From Nocardia aobensis NBRC 100429 (lineage in GTDB: Bacteria > Actinomycetota > Actinomycetes > Mycobacteriales > Mycobacteriaceae), in assembly GCF_000308375.1 (NCBI RefSeq), contig NZ_BAFQ01000142.1, positions 1-64,000 of the forward strand: a DNA stretch of 64,000 nucleotides, given 5' to 3'. The position numbers were made by a program, and so were the translations under genes. Below, piece by piece: positions 48,984 through 58,083 of this stretch. Each line of letters begins with the position of its first letter. The stretch's first letter is position 1. Below the pieces are notes generated by a model. That model did no database searches. It saw only the letters and a program-made list of their open reading frames with translations, and was not told where the DNA came from.

Positions 48984-49673
48984 GTGAGGGTGAGTACGGA
49001 ACAGTCGCCGCGCATCGCGCCGCTCGCCCCCTTGACGAGCGCGCTCGGCACACAGCCCTGCGATCATGTCGGCTGGTTCCGATTCTGGTTCGACGATCAA
49101 CGCTGGGAATGGTCGGACGAAGCGGCGCAGATGTACGGATATCCGAGCGCCGACACCGAACCCACCACCGAACTGCTCATGTCGCACAAACACCCGGACG
49201 ACCGGGAGGAACTGGCGGCCAGCATCGCGGTCTCGGTGAAAACCGGCGAGCCGATCTGCGGTCAGCACCGCATCGTCGACACCGGCGGCGACACCCACGA
49301 GATCATCGTCGTCGGCGAACAGCTCACCGGCGACGACGGCACGGTGGTCGGGGCCAGCGGATATTTCGTCGACGTCACCGAGACCATCGCCGAGGAGCGC
49401 AACGATGCCCTCTCGGAGGTGCTACCCGAGGTGATCGAGTCGCGCGCGGTGATCGAACAGGCCAAAGGTGCGCTGACGCTGGCCTACGGCATCAGCCCCG
49501 AACAGGCGTTCCGCGTGCTGAGCTGGCGTTCCCAGGAGACCAACACCAAGCTGCGGGATCTGGCCGCGCAGTTCGTGCACGAGTTCCGCCGGCTCAACGG
49601 CGAGAACACCGCCCTGCGCAGTCGCGTCGACCACATCGTCCTGACCGCCCACCGCCTCATCCCGCACGACTGA
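48984..49673 (+). CDS. PAS-ANTAR RNA-binding antiterminator-like regulator
   Basis: 229 residues. A PAS domain covers about 30-130 (WEWSDEAAQMYGYP, HPDDREEL, GASGYFVDVTE) and an ANTAR domain about 150-215 (SRAVIEQAKGALTLAYGISPEQAF). ANTAR proteins bind dual RNA hairpins to prevent termination, usually on a signal. GTG start; another GTG lies two codons later. It adjoins the stress block but is divergent from it. Confidence 0.9.
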   Translation: MRVSTEQSPRIAPLAPLTSALGTQPCDHVGWFRFWFDDQRWEWSDEAAQMYGYPSADTEPTTELLMSHKHPDDREELAASIAVSVKTGEPICGQHRIVDTGGDTHEIIVVGEQLTGDDGTVVGASGYFVDVTETIAEERNDALSEVLPEVIESRAVIEQAKGALTLAYGISPEQAFRVLSWRSQETNTKLRDLAAQFVHEFRRLNGENTALRSRVDHIVLTAHRLIPHD

Positions 49674-49697
49674 GCGCCGGTCGATCTCTCGGTGCGG

Positions 49698-50666
49698 TCA
49701 GGAGACCGCGTCGGAGACGACGATCTCACGGGTCGGGCCGGTGCCGATGGCCGTCACGTGGGCGTCGATGCGCACTTCGGTACGGCCGCGAATGGCGCGA
49801 TCGCAGCGCTCGGCCAGGTCATGGCGGTCACTGCCCGGTCCCTCGATCGGCAGCAGGACGAGTTCGGCGACGACACCCTTGGCGCGCAGGACGCGGCGGG
49901 CCGAGTCGAGGAAGGTATCGACGCCGACGAAGCCGGGGACCGTCGACGTCTCGCCGGTGTGGTCCAGATAGCGCAGCCGGATCGGCTGCACCGGCGTGGC
50001 GGTGTCGACCGCGGCCTGGAACAGGGCGGGGCGTAGCCGGCCGTGGGCCCGGCCACACCAGGTGGTGCCCTCGGGGAACATGGCGACCCGCTCCCCCGCC
50101 GCCAGCCGCGCCGACATCGCCGCGATCACCTCGGGCAACTGCCGCAACCGCTCCCGATCGATCGGGATCACGCGCATGAGCCGGGCCAGCTGCCCCAGCA
50201 CCGGCCACGACACCAGATCACCGCGGGCCACGAAGCCCATCGGCGAGACCGCCGCCAACGCCAGCACGTCGGCCCATCCGACGTGCCCGGCCACTACCAG
50301 CAGACCGCGTCCGGAATCCGCCGTAGCGCCACCGCGTTCGTCGACGATCCGCAATCCGATTCCGCAGCAACGCAATGCCGCCCGTGCATACCGCCGATGC
50401 AGCCCCGTCCGGCGGGCGGGCGGAGTCGCCACGTTGACCACGGGAAACGCCACCAGCAACCCCACCACGCCCAGCAGCCGCACCGCACTTCGCACCGCAC
50501 CCGCGGTGTCCGGCGCCGCCACACAGCCGGCCCCACACGGACTCGCGGGCATCCACGCGTGGACCGCCGGCGCATCGGCCGCTGTCGCCGCGGCTCGTTC
50601 ACTGGATGTGGACGTGGCGGGTTCGAGAACAGCCGCGTCGCTTCGCAAATCCGTTGTCTCGGTCAT
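49698..50666 (-). CDS. PlsC-type 1-acylglycerol-3-phosphate / OlsA-like acyltransferase
   Basis: 322 residues with the HxxxxD motif HVGWAD (His 128, Asp 133) and FPEGTTWCG. The N-terminus (1-60) is polar and variable, followed by a membrane-associated segment (about 62-82). ATG 50666 overlaps the GNAT stop. Order and pairing match Rv3027c/Rv3026c of mycobacteria and the OlsB/OlsA pair of ornithine-lipid synthesis; the lipid made here is inference. Confidence 0.9.
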   Translation of the reverse strand: MTETTDLRSDAAVLEPATSTSSERAAATAADAPAVHAWMPASPCGAGCVAAPDTAGAVRSAVRLLGVVGLLVAFPVVNVATPPARRTGLHRRYARAALRCCGIGLRIVDERGGATADSGRGLLVVAGHVGWADVLALAAVSPMGFVARGDLVSWPVLGQLARLMRVIPIDRERLRQLPEVIAAMSARLAAGERVAMFPEGTTWCGRAHGRLRPALFQAAVDTATPVQPIRLRYLDHTGETSTVPGFVGVDTFLDSARRVLRAKGVVAELVLLPIEGPGSDRHDLAERCDRAIRGRTEVRIDAHVTAIGTGPTREIVVSDAVS

Positions 50667-51559
50667 CGTGTTCCTCCGCCGGTATCGCGGGCCCGCGCGG
50701 CATCGGCTTCCGATGCGCGGGCGTCTGTGCCTTCCGCCGCACGAGCGTCCATGGCTCCCGCGGCGCTCTGCAGCCGTTCCAGGTAGCGGGTGTTGATGGT
50801 TTCCAAGCCGAGGAGGGCGACGAAATCCGCGACGCCGAAATCCGGGTCATGGGCCGGTTCACCGCAGATCTCGGCGCCCAGGCGCAGATAACCGCGCAGC
50901 AGCGGGGGAAGTTTCGGCCGGGCCGGGGCGGCCAGTTCGTCGAGGCCGCGGCCGTCGACCACGACCGGGCGGTAGGGGCGCACGCGGCGAGCCGGATCGC
51001 CGGCGTGCTTGCTCAGCAACAGATCCCGGACCGCGGCCACGTTGGCCCCGGGCGGATCGGCGGGGGTGTCGCGCATCGGCACCGAGACGCAGCCCATCAC
51101 CCAGTCGTAGCCGGTGAGCTGGATGTAGTGCAGGATTCCGGCCCACATCAGCGTCAGCACCGAGCCGTTGCGATGGTCCGGAACCACACAGGCGCGGCCC
51201 ATTTCGACGATCCGGCGCCCCTCGGGATCCATGGCGCTCAGATCGAATTCGGTCGCCGTGTAGTAGCCGCCGGCCGCGCGCACCTTGTCCGGCGGCAGCA
51301 TCCGATAGCAGCCGACGAAGTCGCCGGATGCCTCGTCGCGGACCAGCAGATGGTCGCAGTGCTCGTCGAACCGGTCGGCGTCCAGGCCCTCGGCACTGAA
51401 GGGAATGTCGAATCCGGGTTCGCCGGCGAACACCCGGTAGCGCAGCCGCTGCGCGGCGCGGCGATGGTCGAGATCGGAGGACACAACCAGGGAGTACTGT
51501 GGCGCCGCCACCCCTGGGCCTGTCGTGCGGGTCGGGTTCAGCACGGACGTTGGCGTCAT
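50663..51559 (-). CDS. GNAT-type N-acyltransferase (OlsB-like)
   Basis: About 298 residues with the OlsB/hemolysin-like acyl-ACP N-acyltransferase core: QRLRYRVFAGEPGF, DHLLVRDEASGDFVGCYR and EMGRACVVPDHRNG. It would put a fatty acyl group on an amino acid (ornithine in known systems). Start uncertain; an in-frame GTG at 51646 adds 29 residues, and neither has a clear ribosome site. Coupled to the PlsC-type gene. Confidence 0.88.
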   Translation of the reverse strand: MTPTSVLNPTRTTGPGVAAPQYSLVVSSDLDHRRAAQRLRYRVFAGEPGFDIPFSAEGLDADRFDEHCDHLLVRDEASGDFVGCYRMLPPDKVRAAGGYYTATEFDLSAMDPEGRRIVEMGRACVVPDHRNGSVLTLMWAGILHYIQLTGYDWVMGCVSVPMRDTPADPPGANVAAVRDLLLSKHAGDPARRVRPYRPVVVDGRGLDELAAPARPKLPPLLRGYLRLGAEICGEPAHDPDFGVADFVALLGLETINTRYLERLQSAAGAMDARAAEGTDARASEADAARARDTGGGTR

Positions 51560-51743
51560 GGTGTCGATGAAGCCAGTCCGATTCGGCGAGGCGGCGACGT
51601 TCGAGTGTCGAGCGAATGCCAGTCCGGTGAACGAGATCCCCGTCACACCGAACGTTCACTGCGTCGTTCCCCCGAGTTGGCCCACGCGCGGCGAAACCGC
51701 CGCGCCGGAGCACCGGCGCGGCGGCAGTGAGCAGAGTAGCGGT

Positions 51744-52505
51744 TCAGGCGTTCTCGCGGGCGAAGCTGCGAGCGCCGACCACCATCAGCGCGACGGCGAC
51801 CGCCACCGTCAGGCCGGTACCGAGATAGACCTCGGTCACCCCGAAGTCACCGCGGAACAGCGCCCGCGCGGCCTCGACGGTGTGCTGGAACGGATTGATG
51901 TCGGCGACGATCCGCAGCCAGTGCGGCGCCAGACTCATCGGCAGCAGGATGCCCGACAGCAGCATCAGCGGCACCGAGACACTGTTCAGCACCGATGCCA
52001 GGGTGTCCTCCGAACGCGCCCACAGCGCCAGCGCATAGGACCCCGAGGCCAGCCCGGCCGCCATCACCGAGATCAGCAGCACCGAGGCGATCAGCCCGAA
52101 AACGTTGGGGCGCAAGGAGAATGCCCCCATCGCGACCGCGACCAGGACCAGCGCCTGCACGATCAGCACGACCATATCCTTGAGCACCCTGCCCACCAGC
52201 AGCGCGCCCCGATTGGCCGGGGTGACGCGCTGGCGTTCGATCACGCCGGCCCGCAGTTCCTGCACCATCGCGAACCCCGCGAACATGGACCCGAACAGCC
52301 CGACCTGAATCACCAGTGCCGGCGTCAGCACCTTCCAGGGGTCGGTATCGGCGCCCAGCGCGGGTGCGATCGCCTTCACCAGCGGACCGAACAGCACCAG
52401 GTACAGCACGGGCTGACTCAATCCGATGATCACCCACACCGGATTGCGCAGCTGGGTGCGCAGTTGCGACCAGAACACCAGTCCGGTCTCCCGCGGAAAG
52501 CTCAT
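51744..52505 (-). CDS. ABC-2 type transporter permease (DrrB-like)
   Basis: 253 residues with about six membrane spans and the DrrB-type pattern QLRNPVWVIIGLSQPVLYLVLFG at the N-terminus and SVSVPLMLLSGILLPM later. ATG 52505 overlaps the ATPase stop. With the ATPase it forms an exporter controlled by PadR. Confidence 0.92.
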   Translation of the reverse strand: MSFPRETGLVFWSQLRTQLRNPVWVIIGLSQPVLYLVLFGPLVKAIAPALGADTDPWKVLTPALVIQVGLFGSMFAGFAMVQELRAGVIERQRVTPANRGALLVGRVLKDMVVLIVQALVLVAVAMGAFSLRPNVFGLIASVLLISVMAAGLASGSYALALWARSEDTLASVLNSVSVPLMLLSGILLPMSLAPHWLRIVADINPFQHTVEAARALFRGDFGVTEVYLGTGLTVAVAVALMVVGARSFARENA

Positions 52506-53491
52506 TTTTCCTCCCGCAGCGAACGCCCGGTGACGGTGAGGAACACGTCGTCGAGGCTCGGTCGTTTCACGGTCAGCGCACCGGGCACGATGCCGTGCTC
52601 GTCCAGTGCGCGCAGCAGCGGCACCACGGCGGCATCGCCGCGCGCCACCGTCAGATGCACCAGTCCGTCGGCACGCAGTTTCGAGCGCAACTCCAGCACC
52701 GAATCGGCGATCTCGATCGCGAGATCCGCTTGCGCGTCGGCGATGTCGAGGCTGATCACATCGCCGGAGATCCGCTGTTTCAGCTCGTCCGGCGTACCGG
52801 AGGCGACGATGCCGCCGTGATCCATGACCAAGATCCGGTCGCACAGCGCGTCGGCTTCCTCCAGGTAGTGCGTGGTGAGCACGATCGTCGTGCCCTCGGA
52901 CCGCAACCGCCGCACGTGGTCCCAGAGGTTCGCGCGGCTCTGCGGGTCCAGTCCGGTGGTCGGCTCGTCCAGGTAGACCAGCCGCGGCCGATGCACCAGG
53001 CCGAGTGCGATATCGACCCGGCGGCGCTGCCCGCCGGACAGTTCGCGGCAGCGGCGACGGCCGAGTCCGTCGAGTTCCAGCGTCCGCAGCAGATGTTCGG
53101 CACTCGCCGCCGCCTCGGCCTTGCTCAGGCCGAAAAGCCTTGCCTGCAGGACCAATTGGTCGATCACCAGTTCTTCGTCGTTGGTCATGCCGCCCTGGGC
53201 GACGTACCCGATGCGAGCGCGCACCTCGCGCGGGGCCCGGCGCAGATCGGCGTCGGCGATCTGCGCCTCGCCCGCGGTCGGCGCGAGCAGCGTCGCGATC
53301 ATCCGCAGGGTGGTGGTCTTACCGGCGCCGTTGGGACCCAGTAACCCCACGATCTCGCCTTCGCGGACCTCGAAGTCCAAGCCGTTCACGGCCTGCACCG
53401 GTCCTGTTTTCGTCGTGAAGGTCCGTGCCAGCCCCCGCACTCGGATCGCCGAGGTGCGGGTGCGGTCACGAACGGTAACCATCGTTTCCAT
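52502..53491 (-). CDS. ABC transporter ATPase (DrrA-like)
   Basis: About 329 residues: Walker A GPNGAGKTTT, signature LSGGQRRR, Walker B LVYLDEPTTGLD, switch His in LTTHYLEEAD, and a C-terminal DrrA-type domain. The start is not settled: in-frame starts at 53500, 53491 and 53482 all lack strong ribosome sites. An export partner for the downstream permease. Confidence 0.93.
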   Translation of the reverse strand: METMVTVRDRTRTSAIRVRGLARTFTTKTGPVQAVNGLDFEVREGEIVGLLGPNGAGKTTTLRMIATLLAPTAGEAQIADADLRRAPREVRARIGYVAQGGMTNDEELVIDQLVLQARLFGLSKAEAAASAEHLLRTLELDGLGRRRCRELSGGQRRRVDIALGLVHRPRLVYLDEPTTGLDPQSRANLWDHVRRLRSEGTTIVLTTHYLEEADALCDRILVMDHGGIVASGTPDELKQRISGDVISLDIADAQADLAIEIADSVLELRSKLRADGLVHLTVARGDAAVVPLLRALDEHGIVPGALTVKRPSLDDVFLTVTGRSLREEK

Positions 53492-53518
53492 ACCGCTCAC
53501 GGTAGGAAGGACGGCTCA

Positions 53519-53538
53519 AATAGTCAAGCTTTACTATT
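53519..53538. promoter_or_regulatory. PadR-type operator candidate
   Basis: AATAGTCAAGCTTTACTATT, a 20-bp near-palindrome (one mismatched pair), in the 47-base gap between the PadR stop and the ATPase start. Confidence 0.55.
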
Positions 53539-54179
53539 CAGTCTTGATCAACTGCGGCTCCGACGTCGCCCTGCGGATGCTCGAAGAGGGTGTACGGTGC
53601 CGACGCCCAGACATCCAGCTCGCCGTTCTCGATGCGCTGCAAGGTTTTTCGCGACCACTCCAGGTCCGCGCGGGTATGGGCGGCGGCCAGCGCCACGGCG
53701 TCGGCCACGTGATACGGCTCGGTTTCGGTCGGATCGCCGCTGCCGGACAGGATCCGCTGCTCTTCCCGCTCGAAGTAGCCCAGATCGGCCTCGAACTTCA
53801 GGATGCGGCTGCGCAACGCCGCGATCACATCGCCGCGCGGCGCGAACGGGAACAACGCCACCGCGGCGTGATACGGATGTTTCGGCTGCTCGGCCGACCA
53901 CAGACCCTCCCGGATCAGATCGGCGAGCACCTTCTCCCCCTCCGACGTCAGCCGATACGAGGTCCGTTCCGGTCGCGCGCCGTCCTGGCCCACGCCCTCG
54001 ACGGCGATGAGCCCGTCGCGCTGCAGGGTGTTCAGCGCACCGTAGACCGAGCCGGGTTTGACGTTGGCCCACTCGTCGGCATGCCAGGACAGCAGCTCAC
54101 GCCGCACGTCGTAACCGTGCACGGGTTGCAGCAGCCGCACCAGGGCCAGCACCAGCAGTCGAGTCGTCGGAACAGCCAT
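53538..54179 (-). CDS. PadR-family transcriptional repressor
   Basis: 213 residues. The N-terminal PadR winged helix (LVRLLQPVHGYDVRREL to GALNTLQRDGLI, then YRLTSEGEKVL) is followed by an alpha-helical dimerisation domain. It is upstream of the ABC exporter on the same strand and probably represses it until a toxic ligand binds. Confidence 0.92.
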   Translation of the reverse strand: MAVPTTRLLVLALVRLLQPVHGYDVRRELLSWHADEWANVKPGSVYGALNTLQRDGLIAVEGVGQDGARPERTSYRLTSEGEKVLADLIREGLWSAEQPKHPYHAAVALFPFAPRGDVIAALRSRILKFEADLGYFEREEQRILSGSGDPTETEPYHVADAVALAAAHTRADLEWSRKTLQRIENGELDVWASAPYTLFEHPQGDVGAAVDQD

Positions 54180-54230
54180 ACCGAAAATTCTGCCCTCGCC
54201 CCCCGGCGGCTGCCGCCGCGACCCGGCCGA

Positions 54231-55493
54231 TCACAACGGGTTGTTCGGATCCCGTTCCGGCAGTGGACGTTCGGTGATCACCGGGCGGCCCAGCGGATTG
54301 CGGACCCGGCGCTTGGCGGCCTGATAGACCTGAATGGTCTCCGCCGCCACCACATCCCAGGCGAAATCGGCGGTCAGCCGATCGTGGGCCGCGTAGGCGC
54401 GCTGCTGGGCCGCGATCGGATCGTCGAGGACGGCCGTCACCGCCTCGACCAGTCCGGTCACATCCGCCGGTTCGAACGAGGCCCCGGTGACGCCGTCGAT
54501 CACCAGCTCACCGAGCCCGCCCGCGGTGGAGGTCACCAGCGGCGTTCCGGCCGCCGCGGCCTCCAGGGCGACGATGCCGAAGGGCTCGTAGCGACTGGGC
54601 AGCACGATCGCGTCGGCGCCGTGCAGCCAGCCCAGCAGTTCCGCGTGGTCCAGGCGCCCGGCGAAATTCACCGCCCGCGCTACCCGGTGTACCCGTGCGC
54701 GCTCGCGCAACCATTCGAACTGCGTGCCCACACCCGCGATGGTCAGCGTGGCGCCCGGATGCGCGCGCCGGATCCGCGGCAGCGCGGCGATGGCGTCCTG
54801 GACGCCCTTCTCGTATTCGAGGCGGCCCACGTACAGCAGTCGCGGCGGGCCCGACCGCGGCGCCCGATCGCGAAATGTCCAGGCCCCCACGTCGATTCCG
54901 TTGCGGATCACCGTCACCGGCACCAGTTCGGGACCGTAGAGTTTTTCCACCTCGTCCTGCATCGAGGCCGAACAGGTGATGAGGGCGTCGGATTCGCGAG
55001 CCAGCCACCATTCGACCGAATGGACCTGCTTGTTGACCCGGCCCGAAACCCAGCCGCTGTGCCGGCCCGCCTCGGTGGCGTGGATGGTGGAGACCAGCGG
55101 CACGTCGTAGTACTCGGCCAGGGCGATCGCTGAATGCGCGACCAGCCAGTCGTGGGCGTGCACCACATCCGGCGTCCAGCCCTCGGCGATACCCGGTTTG
55201 CTCAGCGCGATACCGGCGCGGACCATCGCGTGCCCCATGGCCAGGGTCCAGGCGAGCATGTCCTCGCCGAAGTCGAAGGCGGGCGGATCCTCGGCGACCG
55301 CGACCACCAGCACCCGTTCCTCGATGAAGGTGTGCGTGGGATGGGTCGTGGCGTCGGTGCCCATCGGCCGGCGCGCCAGAACGACGACCTCGTGACCGGC
55401 GGCCGCCAGTTCGACGGCCAGATGATGGACGTGCCGGCCGAGCCCACCGACAACTACCGGTGGGTACTCCCACGACACCATCAAGATCTTCAT
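54231..55493 (-). CDS. GT4 glycosyltransferase, Rv3032-like (MGLP alpha-glucan)
   Basis: 420 residues: N-terminal MVSWEYPPVVVGGLGRH glycogen-synthase-like loop, HAHDW, and the nucleotide-sugar E-x7-E region SRYEPFGIVALEAA. From memory it corresponds to M. tuberculosis Rv3032, an alpha-1,4-glucosyltransferase for methylglucose lipopolysaccharide and capsular glucan. ATG 55493 overlaps the GH57 stop. Confidence 0.92.
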   Translation of the reverse strand: MKILMVSWEYPPVVVGGLGRHVHHLAVELAAAGHEVVVLARRPMGTDATTHPTHTFIEERVLVVAVAEDPPAFDFGEDMLAWTLAMGHAMVRAGIALSKPGIAEGWTPDVVHAHDWLVAHSAIALAEYYDVPLVSTIHATEAGRHSGWVSGRVNKQVHSVEWWLARESDALITCSASMQDEVEKLYGPELVPVTVIRNGIDVGAWTFRDRAPRSGPPRLLYVGRLEYEKGVQDAIAALPRIRRAHPGATLTIAGVGTQFEWLRERARVHRVARAVNFAGRLDHAELLGWLHGADAIVLPSRYEPFGIVALEAAAAGTPLVTSTAGGLGELVIDGVTGASFEPADVTGLVEAVTAVLDDPIAAQQRAYAAHDRLTADFAWDVVAAETIQVYQAAKRRVRNPLGRPVITERPLPERDPNNPL

Positions 55494-57061
55494 GCCGGTC
55501 CTTCTGTTGCTCCCGCCGAGCGGTGACCGACTGCGGGGATGTCCGTACCGCGTGCGTCGAGTCGTCGCGCGTCGAGAGCGGGGAAGAATCCGTCGGCCGC
55601 GTACCATCCTGCCGCCAACTGCCGTGCTTTGGCGAGTTGGCCCGCGGTGACGGCCGCGGCGATCTCGCGGACGGCGTGCGCGTGCTGATGCGCGCGATCG
55701 CGGGCGTATCCGGCCGCCGAGTCCTTGCTGACCATGAACGCCCAGTCGCTGGACACCGCCAGAATCGCCTCGCGCAGCAGCTGATCGGCGACCGGATCCC
55801 GCAGACCGTCGGACTGCGCGGCCATCTTGTCCAGCGTGTCCAGGGCCGCGCGCACGATCTCGGCATTGAGGTCGACCAGGTCGCGGACCTGATCGCCGGC
55901 CCACACCCGCCAGTCCTTCCCCGACCCCCACGACGAATCGGCCAGCTCGACCGGTGCGCCGACGAATCCGTCCGCCCGGGCATCGGCCAGGGTGCCGACG
56001 GTGACGCCGGCCTCGGGCAGGGCGCGCAGCACCTGTTCCAGCCACTGCGGCCCCTCGTGCCACCAGTGGCCGAACAGTTCGGTGTCGAAGGCCGCCACCA
56101 CCAGCGCCGGCCGGCCGATCCGCTCGGATTCGGTGATCAGCCGCTCGCGCACGGTCGCCACGAAATCGGCGACATCGCGTTCGATCGCCGCCGCGGCGGC
56201 CGCGGGATCATAGGGCGCCTTGTCCGGACCGGCGACCTGCTTGCCGGTGACGCGCGCCGGCTTGAGGCCGGTCTCGTGGTCGTAGTGGTGGAAGTCGCGG
56301 TAGTGGGCCTGGCCCGGATAGCCCGATTTCGGCGACCACACCCGATAGCTGACCTGCAGATCCCGTCCGAACGCGACCACATCGCTGTCCCACACGGGCC
56401 GGCCGAGGGTGGTGTCGCCGCGCAGCGCCGGACCGTCGACCATGAAATGCGTCACACCCGCCGCGGCATAGCCCTGTTCCATCCCCGGAGTGAAGCCACA
56501 TTCCGGCGCCCAGATCCCCGCCGGGGTGTGTCCCCAGCGATGCCGCGCATCGGCCAGACCTTCGCGCAACTGGAAGTCGCGCAGGCGTGAATCGAGCAGC
56601 GGCTGGAACGGATGCGCCAGCGGACCGCCCAGCAGCTCGATCGCCTCGGCATCGATCAGTTCCCGCCACACCGGCGAGCCGCCGTGCCGCCACCGCTGCT
56701 CGAAGTCGGCGAGCGCCTCGACGGCCAGTGCGTGTTCGTAGCCGCCCAGTTCGCGCTTGCCGGCCATCGATGCCTCGTCGGCACGCATCTGCCAGTTCCC
56801 CAGCCAGTGGTGCATGGCCGCGAGCGCGTGCGGATCGTCGAGCTGCGCGGCCAGCACCGGCGTGATGCCGAAGCTGATCAGGTGCGAACGTCCTTCCGCG
56901 GCAAGGGTTCTCAATACCCGGGCAACGGGCAGATAGGACGCCGCCCACGATTGATACAGCCATTCCTCACCCACCGGCCAGCGGCCGTGGTGCACCAGCC
57001 AGGGCAGATGGGAATGCAGGACCAGGCTGAACCGGCCCGGCACCGCCCGCGAATCGCTCAC
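55490..57061 (-). CDS. GH57 glucan branching-type enzyme, Rv3031-like
   Basis: About 523 residues with GH57 motifs: HSHLPW near the start, GIWAPECGF (nucleophile Glu), and AAFDTELFGHWWHEG, plus a C-terminal DUF1957-type domain (DWAFMVSKDSAAGYA). GTG 57061 overlaps the methyltransferase stop as GTGA. Length matches Rv3031 from memory. It would form alpha-1,6 branches on the glucan. Confidence 0.93.
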   Translation of the reverse strand: MSDSRAVPGRFSLVLHSHLPWLVHHGRWPVGEEWLYQSWAASYLPVARVLRTLAAEGRSHLISFGITPVLAAQLDDPHALAAMHHWLGNWQMRADEASMAGKRELGGYEHALAVEALADFEQRWRHGGSPVWRELIDAEAIELLGGPLAHPFQPLLDSRLRDFQLREGLADARHRWGHTPAGIWAPECGFTPGMEQGYAAAGVTHFMVDGPALRGDTTLGRPVWDSDVVAFGRDLQVSYRVWSPKSGYPGQAHYRDFHHYDHETGLKPARVTGKQVAGPDKAPYDPAAAAAAIERDVADFVATVRERLITESERIGRPALVVAAFDTELFGHWWHEGPQWLEQVLRALPEAGVTVGTLADARADGFVGAPVELADSSWGSGKDWRVWAGDQVRDLVDLNAEIVRAALDTLDKMAAQSDGLRDPVADQLLREAILAVSSDWAFMVSKDSAAGYARDRAHQHAHAVREIAAAVTAGQLAKARQLAAGWYAADGFFPALDARRLDARGTDIPAVGHRSAGATEGPA

Positions 57062-57873
57062 GGCTTCACCGCGATGGCGACCAGATCGAGGCTGGCATCG
57101 ATATCCGGATCCCACGCCGGGACGACCGGACCGGGCGCCGGGCGCAGCTCGAAATCGTCGGTGCGCACCCCGGCCACCGCCGCGGTGAGTTCGGCGGGCC
57201 AGGGCTCACCGGCCAGCGCCCGTTCGATCTGCGCGTCGATGAACGAGCCGCCCCACTGTTCGTCTAGGGCGACCAGCGCCGGGCCGTGGTGGATACCGGC
57301 CATCACGTCGACGCGGAATCCGGCCTGCTCCAGCAGTTCCGCGAGTTCGGCGGCGTTCAGCTCGCGAGTGTGGAAGGGGTTCAGCGGCGTATCGCGCCCG
57401 GGCGAGAAGGTGATCCGGTTCGGCGTGCTGATCAGCAGCTGCCCGCCGGGACGCAGCACCCGCAGGCATTCACGCAGGAATTGACCCTGATCCCAGAGAT
57501 GTTCGATGACCTGGAAGTTCACCACCACATCGACCGAGGCGTCGTCGAGCGGCAGTTCGGCGAGATTGCCCTGGATCATCTCGACCCGGGGATAGGCCGC
57601 GCGCACGTGTTCCACCGCGCTGGTGTCGTAGTCCAGCCCGATCACCCGGGTGGCGACGTCGGCGATCATGTTCGCGCCGTAGCCCTCGCCGGAACCCGCC
57701 TCCAGAACCGTTGCCCCGCCGCAGCGTTCGAGCAGGCGCGCGTAGACGATCTCGTGTCGGCGGAACCAGTAGTTCTCCTCCGCGATACCCGGCACGGTCC
57801 GTTCGCCGGTCAGTGGCAGCGACTCCACCCCGGCAGACTCCCCGCTCACCGGGGAGACGACAGCCTCACTCAT
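57058..57873 (-). CDS. SAM-dependent methyltransferase, Rv3030-like
   Basis: About 271 residues of class I methyltransferase fold: LEAGSGEGYGANMIADV (SAM loop), VIGLDYD, and VVVNFQVIEHLWDQ. The text TGERTVPGI, ENYWFRRHEI and STPNRITFSPGRDTP recalls Rv3030 closely, the first gene of the MGLP region. Start uncertain; ATG 57936 would add 21 residues. Probably O-methylates the glucan. Confidence 0.9.
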   Translation of the reverse strand: MSEAVVSPVSGESAGVESLPLTGERTVPGIAEENYWFRRHEIVYARLLERCGGATVLEAGSGEGYGANMIADVATRVIGLDYDTSAVEHVRAAYPRVEMIQGNLAELPLDDASVDVVVNFQVIEHLWDQGQFLRECLRVLRPGGQLLISTPNRITFSPGRDTPLNPFHTRELNAAELAELLEQAGFRVDVMAGIHHGPALVALDEQWGGSFIDAQIERALAGEPWPAELTAAVAGVRTDDFELRPAPGPVVPAWDPDIDASLDLVAIAVKP

Positions 57874-57940
57874 TGGATCGACGTTAGCGGTTGCCTGTAT
57901 CACACCGGCGCCCGGACCGGCCATGGAGAACATCACACCC

Positions 57941-57962
57941 TAAGTTACCCGTGAGTAACTTA
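57941..57962. promoter_or_regulatory. perfect palindrome between the MGLP genes and fixAB
   Basis: TAAGTTAC, CCGTGA, GTAACTTA: perfect 8-bp arms, 68 bases from the methyltransferase start and 122 from fixA. A candidate operator for both divergent operons. Confidence 0.6.
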
Positions 57963-58083
57963 ATGTAGGGTAATCTCCCGGACGGAGCTTTAGATGTGAC
58001 GGAGCTTTTCATGTGGACGTACGGCCACCCGATCGTGCGACCCCACCTCACGTGCCACCAGAACAGGAGGTCGACGAAGACCA

